DNA of 64,000 nucleotides from Nocardia paucivorans NBRC 100373 (GCF_000308675.1 NZ_BAGE01000038.1:186001-250000); one strand, 5' to 3'. Numbered from the stretch's first letter, positions 9,575 to 19,326 are shown. Notes: generated by a model from the letters alone, not told the origin. A program made the numbers and translations.

Positions 9575-10231
9575 TCATCCGATCCGGCCACCGGACGCGT
9601 TGAGTTTCGAGGCGAGGACAGCGGCCTGGGTGCGTCGCTCCACACCCAGTTTGGTCAGCAGCCGCGACACGTAGTTCTTCACCGTTTTCTCGGCCAGGAA
9701 CATCCGCCCGGCGATCTGCCGGTTGGTCAGTCCTTCGCCGAGCAATGCCAGCAGGGTGCGCTCCTGGTCGGTCAAGGAGGCCAACGGTCCGGTCGCGGCT
9801 TCGGCCTCGGCGCGCAACTTGGTCATCAATGCGGCCGCGGCGCGGTTGTCCAGCAGCGATTTGCCCGCACCGATCTCCCGGATGGCGCCGATCAACTGCA
9901 GGCCGGCGATGTCCTTGACGACATAGCCGCTCGCGCCGGCCAGGATCGCATCGAGCATGGCCTGTTCATCGGTGAACGAGGTCAACATCAGGCACCGAAC
10001 GTCCGGGTTCGCCGAGAGCAGTTCCCGACACAGCTCGATGCCGTTACCGTCGGGCAGGCGCACATCGAGGACCGCGACATCGGGCCGCAGCGCGGGGATG
10101 CGAGCCATCGCCTGGGAGACGTTCCCCGCCTCGCCGACCACCGTCAGGTCCGGTTCCGAGCCGATGAGATCGGCAACTCCACGTCGCACGATTTCATGGT
10201 CGTCGACCAAGAAAACCCTGATCACCGGCAC
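9575..10231 (-). CDS. devR: DevR/DosR-type response regulator
   Basis: A 218-residue NarL/LuxR-type regulator, the master activator of the hypoxic dormancy response in mycobacteria. The receiver domain holds acidic residues D10/D11 and the phospho-acceptor Asp56 in [10 protein letters not shown]. The HTH ([26 protein letters not shown], then [22 protein letters not shown]) is almost that of DosR, so recognition of the same GGGACTT-type boxes is expected. GTG 10231 is preceded by AAAGAGGT. The devS gene follows after 59 bases on the same strand. A weak DosR-like box 37 bases upstream suggests autoregulation. Confidence 0.93.
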   Translation of the reverse strand: MPVIRVFLVDDHEIVRRGVADLIGSEPDLTVVGEAGNVSQAMARIPALRPDVAVLDVRLPDGNGIELCRELLSANPDVRCLMLTSFTDEQAMLDAILAGASGYVVKDIAGLQLIGAIREIGAGKSLLDNRAAAALMTKLRAEAEAATGPLASLTDQERTLLALLGEGLTNRQIAGRMFLAEKTVKNYVSRLLTKLGVERRTQAAVLASKLNASGGRIG

Positions 10232-10267
10232 ACCTCTTTCTCGTCCGAAGCAGTTCCAGCCTACGGA

Positions 10268-10282
10268 GCGGGCCGAGGTCCG
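10268..10282 (-). promoter_or_regulatory. weak DosR-type box upstream of devR
   Basis: Read on the minus strand, CGGACCTCGGCCCGC matches the DosR core at 8 of 12 defined positions. It lies 37 bases before the devR GTG, where an autoregulatory site would be expected. The match is weak enough to be chance in DNA this GC-rich. Confidence 0.25.
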
Positions 10283-10342
10283 GCGTGGCGGAATCGGCCC
10301 CGAATTCGATGACGAAAGACACTTGACCGCTTTTGACGTTTC

Positions 10343-11467
10343 CTACTCACCGCACCACTCGTCGTATGGGTGAGCGCGCCTCGTAGATGCCTGTGCCCGC
10401 CGGCGGTGCGGCTTCGTCGGCCCGATCCGGCCGCCGGGGACATGCTCGATTCGTACCTGTCGTATCAGTGCTCCGATCGTTTCGGGGTGCAATACCTCCG
10501 TGTCGGGCCACAGCGCGGCCGCGGTCGCCGCCGCGACACCGAACTCGCACGCGGCGAGACAGTTGTCGCCGCAAGCGATGCGGTAGGCGAGGGCGGCGAT
10601 GAGACCGGCGCCGCCGCAGGTGTCGCCACGCGGCGAAGTGGGCAGCGGGGGAGCGGAGATCATATGGTCGGTGTCCGCGTCGGAGAACACGACGCCGAGC
10701 CCGCCGACCGTTGTCACCACGTGCCGGGTCGCCCCGGTTTCCAGCAGGTGCCGGTTCGCCTGCCCGGCATCGGCGAAGGAGTCGATGGGATGTCCGATCA
10801 GTTCCGCCGCCTCGATCCGGTCCAAACCGATCAGGAACGCGTCCTCGCCACACAGCCGCCGCAGGTGCCTGCCGGTGATATCGACGAGTACGGGTGTCTC
10901 GGTTTCTCGGGCCGCGCGCACCACGGTCGCGGTGAAGTCGTCCCGAACCCCGGGCGGAAAACCGCCGGCGACGACGATCACCCGGTGGGCGCTCGCCTCG
11001 GCTCGGATCGTCGCCAGGCACCGGGCCACTTCGTGCTCGGTCATCCGCGCCCCGGGATGGACGATGTGGAAGTTGCGCTCGGTTCGGGTTTCGGCGATCA
11101 TCGCCGCTTCGCGGGTTTCGCCCGCGACCGGTATCCGGGTCCGGTCGAGGCCCTCCACCTCGAGCAGGTGATCCAGTCGGTGTCCGGTATCGCCGCCGGA
11201 GACGTATATCGCCGTGGCCGCACCACCGAGCCGGCGGATACCGCGCGCGATATCGATACCTTCGCCGCCCGCCCGAACGGAACGCACTCGGGCGTGGCTC
11301 CTGCTGGTTTCCGCCAGTCGATCGACCTCGAGGCATACGTCGACGGCGGGGTTCAACGTTATGGTGAGCACGCGGGGCGATGTTCGTCGTTCGGATGCCT
11401 CGGCCGCCGATACGCGGTGGTCACGGGCATCGGATTCGTCACCGACCGGGTAATGGTCGGAGCGCAT
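10343..11467 (-). CDS. pfkB: PfkB-family carbohydrate kinase
   Basis: A 374-residue ribokinase-like kinase related to Rv2029c (PfkB), the DosR-regulated phosphofructokinase-like protein. It starts at ATG 11467 behind a perfect AGGAGG; the family N-terminus LTITLNPAVDVCLEVD lies about 40 residues in. Substrate-site and catalytic motifs are altered. The usual GGKGxN reads GGEGID, and the anion-hole/catalytic GAGD reads PRGD, keeping the Asp. Phosphofructokinase or tagatose kinase activity is therefore plausible but unproven. It is the last gene of the leftward operon beginning at 12657, 69 bases after the GyrI-DUF302 gene. Confidence 0.8.
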   Translation of the reverse strand: MRSDHYPVGDESDARDHRVSAAEASERRTSPRVLTITLNPAVDVCLEVDRLAETSRSHARVRSVRAGGEGIDIARGIRRLGGAATAIYVSGGDTGHRLDHLLEVEGLDRTRIPVAGETREAAMIAETRTERNFHIVHPGARMTEHEVARCLATIRAEASAHRVIVVAGGFPPGVRDDFTATVVRAARETETPVLVDITGRHLRRLCGEDAFLIGLDRIEAAELIGHPIDSFADAGQANRHLLETGATRHVVTTVGGLGVVFSDADTDHMISAPPLPTSPRGDTCGGAGLIAALAYRIACGDNCLAACEFGVAAATAAALWPDTEVLHPETIGALIRQVRIEHVPGGRIGPTKPHRRRAQASTRRAHPYDEWCGE

Positions 11468-11536
11468 GATTCCTCCTGACAATGGTTCGGGCCGCGGGGC
11501 CCGGGTGCCGTCGCTGCCGCGGATTCCCGATGGGCC

Positions 11537-12478
11537 TCACCGGCTGTCCGGGGCCGGTGATCCGGAAGCCGGGGTGCCCGCCGAAGGGACCGTTTCGGCC
11601 GGGTGCGGTGCATCGGTTTCGGTGAACCGGTGCACCAGTTGGCGCAATGTCCGTTCCAGGCGGGTGTGGGCTTCCCGGGCGATCGACCGCAGTGCGGGCA
11701 CGCTCCGTCGGGTGAGTGGTTCGGGGTCGATCGCCTCGACGACGGTCCTCGCGCCGTCGGCGCGGAGGCTCACGGTGTAGGGCGGCAACGGATCGTGGTG
11801 GTCGGTCGCCAATACGTCCCGGACGAGGTCGGGCGCGTAGGCGCAGATGATGCGATGACCTCCGATGTCGACCCCGGAGCACGAGGCCGATATCGCGCCC
11901 ACATCGAATTCCGCCGCGATATCGAAGCCGTTGTCGAGCAAGGCCTCGCGGGTGGCCTCGTGGGCCGTGTCCACCGGCGCCGTCACCCGCGCGAGCAGTG
12001 CGCTCGAAGCGAGGGGGACGCGGATCTCGGTACACAGCTCCTCGGTGACGGCGACCTCGTTCGGTCCCACCGGATACACCTCGGTGGGCGGCCCGGCCGC
12101 GTGCAGACCGGAGGTCCGGATCCATCGGTCCAGTGCCCGGTAGGCCGCATCGATATGGCTGTAGTCGCCGCGATGACTCGTGTGGGCGAAGAGCTGCCGT
12201 GGAGTACGACGGACCGCGAACTCCGTCACCTCGGTACCGGGCACCGAGGTGGTGACCGGCAGATCGAAATCGACCTCGATGGTGGTGCCGGGTCGGAAAT
12301 CTCCGTGGTAGGTGGTGGCCGGCGGACCCATCGGCAGCAGCCCGAGTTCCCGGGCCATCGCATACAGCGCGTCCATACCGGCTCCGATATCGTCGCCCGC
12401 GTGCTCGGCCCGGACGGTCCGGTGCAGGCCGAGCACGGTATGCGGGGCGGATTCGTCGACGTCGATCCGGTAGGCCAT
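11537..12478 (-). CDS. GyrI-like effector-binding domain fused to DUF302
   Basis: A 313-residue two-domain protein. Residues about 1-150 resemble a GyrI-like/AraC effector-binding domain without any DNA-binding part (strand-rich, with GDYSHIDAAYRALDRWI and VYPVGPNEV near the end). Residues about 165-260 match a DUF302 domain (LARVTAPVDTAHEATREALLDNGFDI, then RIICAYAPDLVRDVL). The C-terminal 50 residues are helical and then disordered. GyrI-like domains bind small or cytotoxic ligands. No catalytic residue is obvious. The ATG at 12478 lies 11 bases after the small gene and uses GAGGAG that overlaps its stop, so the genes are coupled. Confidence 0.72.
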   Translation of the reverse strand: MAYRIDVDESAPHTVLGLHRTVRAEHAGDDIGAGMDALYAMARELGLLPMGPPATTYHGDFRPGTTIEVDFDLPVTTSVPGTEVTEFAVRRTPRQLFAHTSHRGDYSHIDAAYRALDRWIRTSGLHAAGPPTEVYPVGPNEVAVTEELCTEIRVPLASSALLARVTAPVDTAHEATREALLDNGFDIAAEFDVGAISASCSGVDIGGHRIICAYAPDLVRDVLATDHHDPLPPYTVSLRADGARTVVEAIDPEPLTRRSVPALRSIAREAHTRLERTLRQLVHRFTETDAPHPAETVPSAGTPASGSPAPDSR

Positions 12479-12489
12479 ACCGCCGCTCC

Positions 12490-12657
12490 TCAGTTCCCCG
12501 AGGCCGACGGCCCGGGACCGAGCTGTTCTCGCACGGTGGTGTCGGTACCGGCTTCACCGTCACCGTCTCGGCGCAACCCTCGGGCGGTGATTTCGGCGAT
12601 CACGGTGAATTCGACGGTATCGCCGCATATCGACATGTGGACGATCGGTGCGCGCAT
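12490..12657 (-). CDS. small conserved-looking protein, 55 aa
   Basis: A 55-codon gene starting at ATG 12657 behind a strong Shine-Dalgarno (CAGGAGATCCGTC). It is too short for most gene finders. The peptide begins MRAPIVHMSICGDTVEFTVIAE and has one likely strand pair, then a polar acidic tail. It is the first gene of a leftward operon with the GyrI-DUF302 and PfkB genes, and two good DosR-type boxes lie directly upstream. No family is recognised. The ribosome binding site and coupling are the main reasons to accept it. Confidence 0.6.
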   Translation of the reverse strand: MRAPIVHMSICGDTVEFTVIAEITARGLRRDGDGEAGTDTTVREQLGPGPSASGN

Positions 12658-12745
12658 GACGGATCTCCTGTGGGCCGGTGGCTCGTGATTTCGACGCTAC
12701 GGAGCCGTCCCGACGTCGCCCAGCGCCGACCGGCCCCGATGCCGG

Positions 12746-12760
12746 GGGACCTTCGGCCGT
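12746..12760. promoter_or_regulatory. DosR-type box, divergent promoter region (site 1)
   Basis: GGGACCTTCGGCCGT matches the DosR core GGGACTTNNGNCCCT at 10 of 12 defined positions. It lies 89 bases before the leftward start at 12657 and 187 before the rightward start at 12947. It is one of two strong boxes in this 289-base divergent region. Confidence 0.6.
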
Positions 12761-12866
12761 CATACGCCCGGATCTCCGCGCGATGGTACCGGGGCCGGAC
12801 GGGTGCCGCACCGCTACACCGGGGCGTTCGGTGCACGGTCACGGGGTACTTGGTTCCTTCCGGGAA

Positions 12867-12881
12867 GGGGCGTTCGACCCT
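12867..12881. promoter_or_regulatory. DosR-type box, divergent promoter region (site 2)
   Basis: GGGGCGTTCGACCCT matches the DosR core at 10 of 12 defined positions. It lies 66 bases before the GTG at 12947, close to the usual distance for DosR activation of the rightward PPOX/alcohol dehydrogenase operon. Binding is inferred. Confidence 0.6.
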
Positions 12882-12946
12882 GTGCCGCGCTGAGGCCCGG
12901 TGCTGATATCGATGCGAAGAACCCAGTGAGAAGTGGGTGAGATCAG

Positions 12947-13402
12947 GTGACCGAATCCGAGGTGCCCGCCGGAGGTGATATCGGTCCTCGGCGGGTTGTG
13001 ACGATCGAGCGGACGGAAGCGCTGCGTCTGCTCGCGAGTGTGCCGTTCGGGCGGCTCGTGTTCACCGACGACGCGCTGCCCGCCGTGCGGCCGGTGACCC
13101 ATATGATCGCCGACGACGGGGCGGTGGTCGTGCGCACCCGCCCGTTTCCGGGGTTGTACTCGACAATGCTTCGGGAGCGATCGGTGGTGGTCGCCTACGA
13201 AGCCGACGAGATCGACCCGGCCCAGGGGCTCGGTTGGTCGGTGGTGGTCACCGGCCCGGCCCGTATTGTCGCCGCGCCCGATCTGGCCCTCGAGTACGCC
13301 CGTCGGCTCGGGCGGTGGGCCGAGCGGGGAAGCGGTGTCTTCATCGGGATCGAGCCCACCCTTGTTTCCGGTACCAGACTGATCGAGGAGGTCGTGACGT
13401 GA
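12947..13402 (+). CDS. PPOX-fold (pyridoxamine-phosphate-oxidase-like) flavin/F420 protein
   Basis: A 151-residue split-barrel protein of the PNPOx-like class. The signature stretch [27 protein letters not shown] spans about residues 23-49 and is followed by VVRTRPF and [14 protein letters not shown], as in flavin- or F420-binding members such as Rv3129, a DosR-regulon protein. The GTG at 12947 has only a modest purine-rich leader. It overlaps the alcohol dehydrogenase gene by a GTGA junction, so both are made from one message under the boxes at 12746 and 12867. The substrate is unknown. Confidence 0.8.
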   Translation: MTESEVPAGGDIGPRRVVTIERTEALRLLASVPFGRLVFTDDALPAVRPVTHMIADDGAVVVRTRPFPGLYSTMLRERSVVVAYEADEIDPAQGLGWSVVVTGPARIVAAPDLALEYARRLGRWAERGSGVFIGIEPTLVSGTRLIEEVVT

Positions 13403-14445
13403 CCCGACCCCAGGGTGCCCGGGGAACATCCACCGTTGCGACGATGCGGGCATGGCGAGTGGATACGCCGCGGGCCGTCGACCGGCAACCGCTCACGATA
13501 CGCAGCGAGCCGATCCCGGAACCGGAAGCGGGAGAACTGCTGGTACGGGTGCTCGCCTGCGGGGTGTGCCGCACCGACCTGCACGTCGTGGAGGGTGATC
13601 TGCCGGTGCACCGTCCGCATGTCGTGCCCGGACACGAGGTCGTGGCGGAGGTGATCGATACCGATCACGCCGAGAGCGGTGGATTCGCCGTGGGTGATCG
13701 GATCGGCATCCCGTGGTTGCGCCACACCTGCGGTGTATGCGCATTCTGTCGGCGCGGCGCGGAGAATCTGTGCCCACATTCCCGCTACACCGGTTGGGAC
13801 GCCGACGGTGGGTACGCCGAGTACACCACCGTACCGGCCGATTTCGCCTTGCCCCTGCCCACCGGATATCGCGATGTCGAGCTGGCGCCGCTGTTGTGCG
13901 CCGGAATAATCGGCTATCGCGCATTGCTCCGGGCGGCATTGCCGGAGGGGGGCGTACTGGGCATATACGGCTTCGGCGGTAGTGCGCATCTGACCGCGCA
14001 GGTCGCGCTCGCGCAAGGCGCGCGGGTTCACGTCATGACCAGAGGCGCCGCGGCGCGGGCGCTCGCCCTCGAGCTCGGCGCCACCTCCGTGCAGGGCGCC
14101 GCGGCGGCACCGCCGGAGCGGCTGGATTCGGCCATTCTGTTCGCGCCCGTCGGGGAACTGGTTCCGCCCGCCCTGGAAGCGCTCGCCGCGGGCGGAACCC
14201 TCGCGCTGGCGGGCATACATCTCACGGATATCCCGCCGCTGAACTATCAACGCCACCTGTTCCGGGAACGCCAGATTCGCAGTGTCACCTCCAATACGCG
14301 CGCCGACGCGCGGGAATTCCTGACCTTTGCGCAGCGGCATCGGCTTCGGGTGACGACGCACCGGTACCCGCTCGATCGGGCCGACCACGCCCTGTCCGAC
14401 CTGTCGCACGGTCGTTTCGACGGTGCGGCGGTGCTGGTGCCCTGA
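13399..14445 (+). CDS. zinc-dependent alcohol dehydrogenase
   Basis: A medium-chain dehydrogenase/reductase of 348 residues. Catalytic zinc ligands appear in [10 protein letters not shown] and VVPGHEV, and the structural-zinc cysteines in [15 protein letters not shown]. The cofactor fold reads [17 protein letters not shown], with GFGGS replacing the usual GxGGxG. GTG 13399 is chosen because GGAGG lies eight bases before it and it overlaps the previous stop as GTGA. An ATG at 13444 lacks a ribosome site. A similar alcohol dehydrogenase (AdhA type) is hypoxia-linked in mycobacteria, where it may regenerate NAD+. It is convergent with the kinase gene at 14468. Confidence 0.88.
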   Translation: MTRPQGARGTSTVATMRAWRVDTPRAVDRQPLTIRSEPIPEPEAGELLVRVLACGVCRTDLHVVEGDLPVHRPHVVPGHEVVAEVIDTDHAESGGFAVGDRIGIPWLRHTCGVCAFCRRGAENLCPHSRYTGWDADGGYAEYTTVPADFALPLPTGYRDVELAPLLCAGIIGYRALLRAALPEGGVLGIYGFGGSAHLTAQVALAQGARVHVMTRGAAARALALELGATSVQGAAAAPPERLDSAILFAPVGELVPPALEALAAGGTLALAGIHLTDIPPLNYQRHLFRERQIRSVTSNTRADAREFLTFAQRHRLRVTTHRYPLDRADHALSDLSHGRFDGAAVLVP

Positions 14446-14467
14446 GCGACGATCGTTCCCGAACTGC

Positions 14468-16003
14468 TCAGGAGACGGTGCGGGCGACCCCGCCCGGTGG
14501 GGTGTCGTGCCATCGGGCGACCGCCTCGGCGACGACGAGATCCAATGGGCGGGTGGTGTCGAGCAGATCCGCCTCGGGCCAGGCCGCGGCCGAATCCGCT
14601 ATCGCGTGTGCGATCTCGGGGGTGGCGTCGGACTCGGTCGGCGGCCTGTTCCGCAGTCTGTGGTCGGCCGTCTCGCGCGGACATTCGCAGCACAACCGCA
14701 CCGGTTCCGCATCGGTCGCCGCGGCGAGTTCGAGGGCCCGCTGCCGTTGGGACGCGTCGGACCAGCTCGCGTCCAGCACGACCGATACCCCCGTGGTGAG
14801 CAGCCGACGGGCTCGGTCGAACAGTTCGGTGTACACCCGCGACCGGGCGTCCGGAGCATAGGCGCCGGCATCGTAGACGCCGACGGCACCGGATATCTCG
14901 CCCCGGGCGATCAGCTCCCTGCGCACCCGATCGGTGGCGAGCACCTGTGAGCCGGTTACCGCCGCGAGCCGATTCGCGACCGTGGTCTTACCGGTGCCCG
15001 GTAGACCTCCCACCAATGCCAGCCGAATCGTGCCCCGGGCCAGATGCCGTTCGGCCAGCGAGACGTGGCGGCGGAGACGGTCGCGTGCGGTGACCTCGCC
15101 CTGAGCGAAGCGTATGGCGTCGACCTTGGCCCGCACCAGCGCCCGATAGGCCCGATAGTGATGGGCCAGGGACAGGGGAGCGTCGTCCGAGCCGAAACGC
15201 AGATAGTCGGCGATCAGTGCGTCGGCCTGTTCGGGGTGGCCGAGGAATTCGAGATCCATGGCGAGAAAGGCGATATCGTCGAGGCGATCGATATGGCGGA
15301 GCCGGTCGTCGAAGTCCAGACAATCCAGTATTCGGAAGCCATCGGGTAGGTCGAAGATGTCCTGGGCGAGTAGATCGCCGTGCCCGTCCACGATGCGTCC
15401 GTCGGCGATGCGGTGCTCGAACAAGGGGACGCGGCCCCGGATATAGCGCATCGCCCGGTCTTCGACGTCGGCGATGCGACCGGGTTCGATCAGGTCGCCC
15501 GGTTGTCGGCGCAGGGTGTCCAGGACCGTGAGCCACCGCTCGCGTAGCGCGTCCGCCGTTCCGGCCCGGTCGATATCGGGGCCGCGGCGGGCCCGGTCGT
15601 GGAACGCGACGAGAGTCCGCACCAGGACCGACAGTCTCGTTCCGTCGGCCGTCGAATCGGAGAGCATGGTGGACAGTCGTCGCTGTTCGGGCATGCGCCG
15701 CATGACGAGCACCGGTTCCTCGGGGCCGCCGAGCGGATCGGACAGATGCGCGACGCCGAGATAGACATCGGGTGCGAGCCGCCGGTTGAGCTCGTATTCG
15801 CGTCGGCACGCCCGTTCCCGGGAAAGCGGGGTGCCGAAGTCGAGGAAATCGGTCGTGATCGGCTTCTTCACCTTGTACGCGCGGTTGCCGAACAGCACGA
15901 CCAGACCGGTGTGGGTCTCGTGCAGGAGCGCTCCGGTATCCGTGGCCGTGGCGAACGGGGCCACCGGCGATGTCATCTGCGGTCGAGTCGGTGCCTGGCT
16001 CAT
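14468..16003 (-). CDS. bifunctional aminoglycoside-phosphotransferase-like / AAA kinase protein (Rv2004c type)
   Basis: A 511-residue fusion. The N-terminal part has a protein-kinase-like phosphotransferase fold, with a nucleotide lysine region [13 protein letters not shown], the catalytic loop [13 protein letters not shown] (HGD) and the metal-binding ILDCLDFDD. The C-terminal part, from about residue 325, is a P-loop kinase with Walker [16 protein letters not shown]. This is the architecture and size of Rv2004c, a DosR-regulon protein of unknown substrate. The ATG at 16003 overlaps the stop of the PEP synthase gene in ATGA, so the two are coupled. A true aminoglycoside substrate is unlikely in this setting. 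Confidence 0.85.
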   Translation of the reverse strand: MSQAPTRPQMTSPVAPFATATDTGALLHETHTGLVVLFGNRAYKVKKPITTDFLDFGTPLSRERACRREYELNRRLAPDVYLGVAHLSDPLGGPEEPVLVMRRMPEQRRLSTMLSDSTADGTRLSVLVRTLVAFHDRARRGPDIDRAGTADALRERWLTVLDTLRRQPGDLIEPGRIADVEDRAMRYIRGRVPLFEHRIADGRIVDGHGDLLAQDIFDLPDGFRILDCLDFDDRLRHIDRLDDIAFLAMDLEFLGHPEQADALIADYLRFGSDDAPLSLAHHYRAYRALVRAKVDAIRFAQGEVTARDRLRRHVSLAERHLARGTIRLALVGGLPGTGKTTVANRLAAVTGSQVLATDRVRRELIARGEISGAVGVYDAGAYAPDARSRVYTELFDRARRLLTTGVSVVLDASWSDASQRQRALELAAATDAEPVRLCCECPRETADHRLRNRPPTESDATPEIAHAIADSAAAWPEADLLDTTRPLDLVVAEAVARWHDTPPGGVARTVS

Positions 16004-18294
16004 GCGGACACCCCGGGCAACAGCGCGTGCTCGAGCAGCAGACGTCGTTCGGCCGCGGCGATCGCGCGCCGCGCGGCGGGTATGGCGTCCGGTGCCACCG
16101 AAACCGAGGTGATTCCCATACGCACCAGATGTTCGGCGAATTCGGGCCGATTCGACGGTGCCTGGCCGCACAGTGAAGATGTGATACCCAGATCGCGGGC
16201 GGTGGTGACTATGCGGGAAATCGCCTCCAGCACGGCCGGGTCGGATTCGTCGAAGAGTTCGCTGCACTGGTCGGAATCACGATCGACGCCGAGCATCAAC
16301 TGGGTCAAATCGTTGCTGCCGATGGAGACACCGTCGATACCGAGTTCGACGTAATGGGGCAGCCAGTACAGCACCGAGGGAACCTCGGCCATCACCCAGC
16401 GGTGCAGACCGCGCCCCCGGCCCAGTGGGCTCGCATCGATCAATTCCAGGCACGCCTCGAGTTCCCAGCGGGTCCGCACGAACGGGATCATCAGGTGCAG
16501 ATTCGGTGACTGCTCGCGCACTCGGGCCAGGGCGCACAGCTCGAGCCGGAAGACCTCCGGTTCACGCAGATAGCGGTAGCAGCCCCGATAACCGATCATC
16601 GGGTTGTGCTCGACGGGTTCGTATCGGGAGCCTTCGGTCAGGGCACGGAACTCGTTGCTGCGGAAGTCACTGGCCCGATAGACCACCGGACGGGGATGGA
16701 ACGCCGCGGTGATACGCCGCAGCGGCTCGACCATGCGGTCCACGAACAGATCCTGTTCGCCGTGGGCGATGAGGTCCCGCGGATGGCGGCCGTCCAGTGC
16801 CCGGGTGAGCAGGGTTTCCGCGCGCAGTAATCCGACCCCGTCGACGTCGGTCGCGGCTATGCGTTCGGCGGTTTCGGGCAGTGCGAGATTGGCGTACACC
16901 CGGGTGGCGGTCGGTTCGGTCCCGATCACCGGCGCGGTCGGGGGTGCGGATGTCTCGGTGGTGGTGCGCGCTCGTGTTCTCCCGGCGCGGACCTCTCCGC
17001 TGAAGCCGTCGACCGTCACGGTCGTGTGGTCGGCGAGCGTCGTCGTCGCCGTCCTCGCCCCCACAACACACGGTATGCCGAGCTCGCGCGCGACAATGGC
17101 GGCGTGACAGGTCATTCCACCGCTATCGGTGACCACCGCGGCGGCGTGTCCCAGGGTGGGCAGCCAGTCCGGGTTGGTCATCGGCGCCACCAGGATCTCG
17201 CCGTCGCGCAGCATAGGCCCCTGGGCGGGTGAGGACAGCACCCGCACGGTCCCTGTGGCCATACCGGGCGCGGCGGCCAGGCCACGGACCAGCACCTCGG
17301 ATCGGGTCGGTCCGGTGTCCTCGTGCGGTGCGGGTGCGTCGGCGAGGGTGGTGACCGGACGGGCCTGCACCAGCCAGAGCGTGTCCTCGTCGAACACCCA
17401 CTCGACGTCCTGGGGTGTGCCGGAGTGATGCTCCTGGACGGCTAGGGCCAGCCGTGCGACGGCGACCGCCTCGGCCTCGCTCAGTACGGGATCGGTCGTG
17501 TCGGCGTCGGTGAGCTGCACCTGTCGATCGCCGTCCGGTCCCGCCGTGATCGCGTACTCCTGGTGCCCGCGGCGGGTACGCAGCAGGGTGGGGCCCGCCG
17601 CGTCGAGAAGGTAGGTGTCGGGTTCGGTGGCACCGGAGACCACCACCTCGCCCTGACCCCGCGCCGCCTCGACCACCACCCGGTCCCGCCGCCCGGACGC
17701 CGGGTCCGCGGTGAAGGCGACCCCGGATCGCTGGGCGGCGACCATCCGTTGGACGACCACGGCCATCTGCGGGTGGGTGGTGATTCCGCGCCGGGCCCGA
17801 TAGGTCACCACCCGCGGCGTGAACAGCGAGGCCCAGCAGTCGATGACGGCGGCGAGTAGATCTTCGTCGCCGCACACATTGGTGCGGGTCAGATTCATGC
17901 CCGCGAAGGATGCGGTCGCACTGTCCTCGCCCACGGCGGACGAGCGGACGGCGACCCGAGCGTTCTCCCCGAGATCGTGATATTCGGACAGAATCATCTC
18001 GCGTATCGAGGCGTCGAAGGGTGTGTCGCGAACCAGGTCCCGCATGGTCGCGCACTGTTCGGCGATCCGGGGTTCGTCGCCGACCGCCGCCAGTGCGGCG
18101 GTGTGCAGGCGATCCAACTCCGCGCCGTGCGGGCCGTGCGCCACCACTTGCTCGTAACACGAGCGCAGGATCACGAAACCGGGCGGCACCGGCAGCCGCG
18201 CCGCCACCAGCTCACCCAGGTTCGCCCCCTTGCCCCCGGCCTCGTCGGCGTCCGTCAGTCGCAGGTCCACGAACGGCGCTACATATCGACCCAT
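16000..18294 (-). CDS. ppsA: phosphoenolpyruvate synthase
   Basis: A 764-residue enzyme that converts pyruvate, ATP and water to PEP, AMP and phosphate for gluconeogenesis. Domain order is the normal one: ATP-binding domain ([12 protein letters not shown] near the start, [17 protein letters not shown] about residue 110), swivelling phosphohistidine domain with [17 protein letters not shown] (His397) and a C-terminal PEP-utilising barrel ending [17 protein letters not shown] and [11 protein letters not shown] 18294 follows AAGGAGTCGAT. The frame is open for almost 900 bases upstream, but that stretch runs antisense into the SDR gene and is not coding. It is coupled to the Rv2004c-like gene, and DosR-like boxes lie in its divergent promoter region. 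Confidence 0.93.
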   Translation of the reverse strand: MGRYVAPFVDLRLTDADEAGGKGANLGELVAARLPVPPGFVILRSCYEQVVAHGPHGAELDRLHTAALAAVGDEPRIAEQCATMRDLVRDTPFDASIREMILSEYHDLGENARVAVRSSAVGEDSATASFAGMNLTRTNVCGDEDLLAAVIDCWASLFTPRVVTYRARRGITTHPQMAVVVQRMVAAQRSGVAFTADPASGRRDRVVVEAARGQGEVVVSGATEPDTYLLDAAGPTLLRTRRGHQEYAITAGPDGDRQVQLTDADTTDPVLSEAEAVAVARLALAVQEHHSGTPQDVEWVFDEDTLWLVQARPVTTLADAPAPHEDTGPTRSEVLVRGLAAAPGMATGTVRVLSSPAQGPMLRDGEILVAPMTNPDWLPTLGHAAAVVTDSGGMTCHAAIVARELGIPCVVGARTATTTLADHTTVTVDGFSGEVRAGRTRARTTTETSAPPTAPVIGTEPTATRVYANLALPETAERIAATDVDGVGLLRAETLLTRALDGRHPRDLIAHGEQDLFVDRMVEPLRRITAAFHPRPVVYRASDFRSNEFRALTEGSRYEPVEHNPMIGYRGCYRYLREPEVFRLELCALARVREQSPNLHLMIPFVRTRWELEACLELIDASPLGRGRGLHRWVMAEVPSVLYWLPHYVELGIDGVSIGSNDLTQLMLGVDRDSDQCSELFDESDPAVLEAISRIVTTARDLGITSSLCGQAPSNRPEFAEHLVRMGITSVSVAPDAIPAARRAIAAAERRLLLEHALLPGVSA

Positions 18295-18414
18295 ATCGAC
18301 TCCTTCGGTACCTCGCCGGAAGGTTCGGGGACGGATGACATCCGTTTCACCCCCGGTGGTCCGAGCGTCCCCCGAACCCCGGCGTGCCGGGAGAGTCCTG
18401 ATGCCTCCGCCGGA

Positions 18415-18429
18415 AGGACCATCGACCCA
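18415..18429. promoter_or_regulatory. DosR-type box between ppsA and SDR genes (weaker)
   Basis: AGGACCATCGACCCA agrees with the DosR core at 8 of 12 defined positions and lies 121 bases before the ppsA start. It is weaker than the site at 18498, so this is a tentative call. Confidence 0.3.
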
Positions 18430-18497
18430 CGAGGAACCCACCGCGGCGATCCGGCGTCGGATACCGGGGCCAGTACTGCCGGATGACACCGGGACAG

Positions 18498-18512
18498 GTG
18501 ACTTTCGGCGGT
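18498..18512. promoter_or_regulatory. DosR-type box upstream of SDR gene
   Basis: GTGACTTTCGGCGGT agrees with the DosR core at 9 of 12 defined positions and lies 65 bases before the ATG at 18577. The overlapping GGGACAGGTGACTTT gives a second partial match. It could drive the rightward run from the SDR gene into hypAB. Confidence 0.42.
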
Positions 18513-18576
18513 CCCGCCCGGGTTTCGGACGCGCGAGGCTGGGGGCGGACCCATCCTTCGATGAGAGGTTGTCATC

Positions 18577-19326
18577 ATGAGTGCCTTCGACGGCCGCAGC
18601 GCGATCGTCACCGGCGGGGCCCGCGGGATCGGCGCCGCGATCGTGCGCGCACTGGCCAAGGAACACATCCATGTCGTCGCGGCCGACCTGCTGGAACAGG
18701 AAGGCACGACATTGGTCGAATCGGTGGGACCGTCGGCGATGTTCCGACGTCTCGACGTGACCGATGAAGCGGATTGGCGGCGGGTGATCGATGAGGCCGA
18801 GGCCTGGTCCGGTCCGTTGTCGATCCTGGTCAACAATGCGGGCATCGTCGGTTTCGGAGGAATCGAAACGGAAACGCCCACCATGTTCCGACATGTGGTG
18901 GATGTGAATCTGTACGGCGCCTGGTTGGGTATGCATCTGGCCGTGCCGCGGATGCGCGCGGCGGGCGGGGGGGTCGTCGTGAACGTTTCCTCCACCGCCG
19001 GGCTGATCGGATATGCGGGGCTCGGTGGATATGTGGCCGCCAAATGGGGGATGCGTGGCCTGACGAAAGCCGCCGCGCTGGAATTGGGCCGCGCGGATAT
19101 CCGCGTGTGTTCGGTTCATCCGGGACCGATCCGCACTCCCATGACGGCGGAGATGGACGAATCCGTGGTCGAGGATCAACCACTGGCGCGTTTCGGCGAA
19201 CCGGAGGAAGTGGCGGCGATGGTGCGCTTCCTGATCACCGAGGCGACCTTTTCCACAGGATCGGAGTTCGTGCTGGACGGCGGGTCCACCGCGGGGCAGG
19301 TGCTGAATCTGCCCGAAGCGTCGTGA
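18577..19326 (+). CDS. SDR-family NAD(P)-dependent oxidoreductase
   Basis: A 249-residue classical short-chain dehydrogenase. The cofactor motif is [12 protein letters not shown] (about residues 12-23), with an acidic Asp at the end of the second strand (VVAADLL), which suggests NAD(H). Then come NNAGI, the catalytic serine in [10 protein letters not shown], and the pair YxxxK in GYVAAKWG. The C-terminal [29 protein letters not shown] is typical of the FabG/20beta-HSD branch. GAGAGGT lies before the ATG. It heads a co-directional run with the nitroreductase, WS/DGAT and hypAB genes, with gaps of 55-80 bases. Confidence 0.9.
   Translation: MSAFDGRSAIVTGGARGIGAAIVRALAKEHIHVVAADLLEQEGTTLVESVGPSAMFRRLDVTDEADWRRVIDEAEAWSGPLSILVNNAGIVGFGGIETETPTMFRHVVDVNLYGAWLGMHLAVPRMRAAGGGVVVNVSSTAGLIGYAGLGGYVAAKWGMRGLTKAAALELGRADIRVCSVHPGPIRTPMTAEMDESVVEDQPLARFGEPEEVAAMVRFLITEATFSTGSEFVLDGGSTAGQVLNLPEAS

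Noticed and set aside
18295..19179. N-terminal extension of PEP synthase by about 295 codons
   Set aside because: The extension is antisense to the SDR gene, does not resemble any PEP synthase domain, and ATG 18294 has a strong AAGGAG site.
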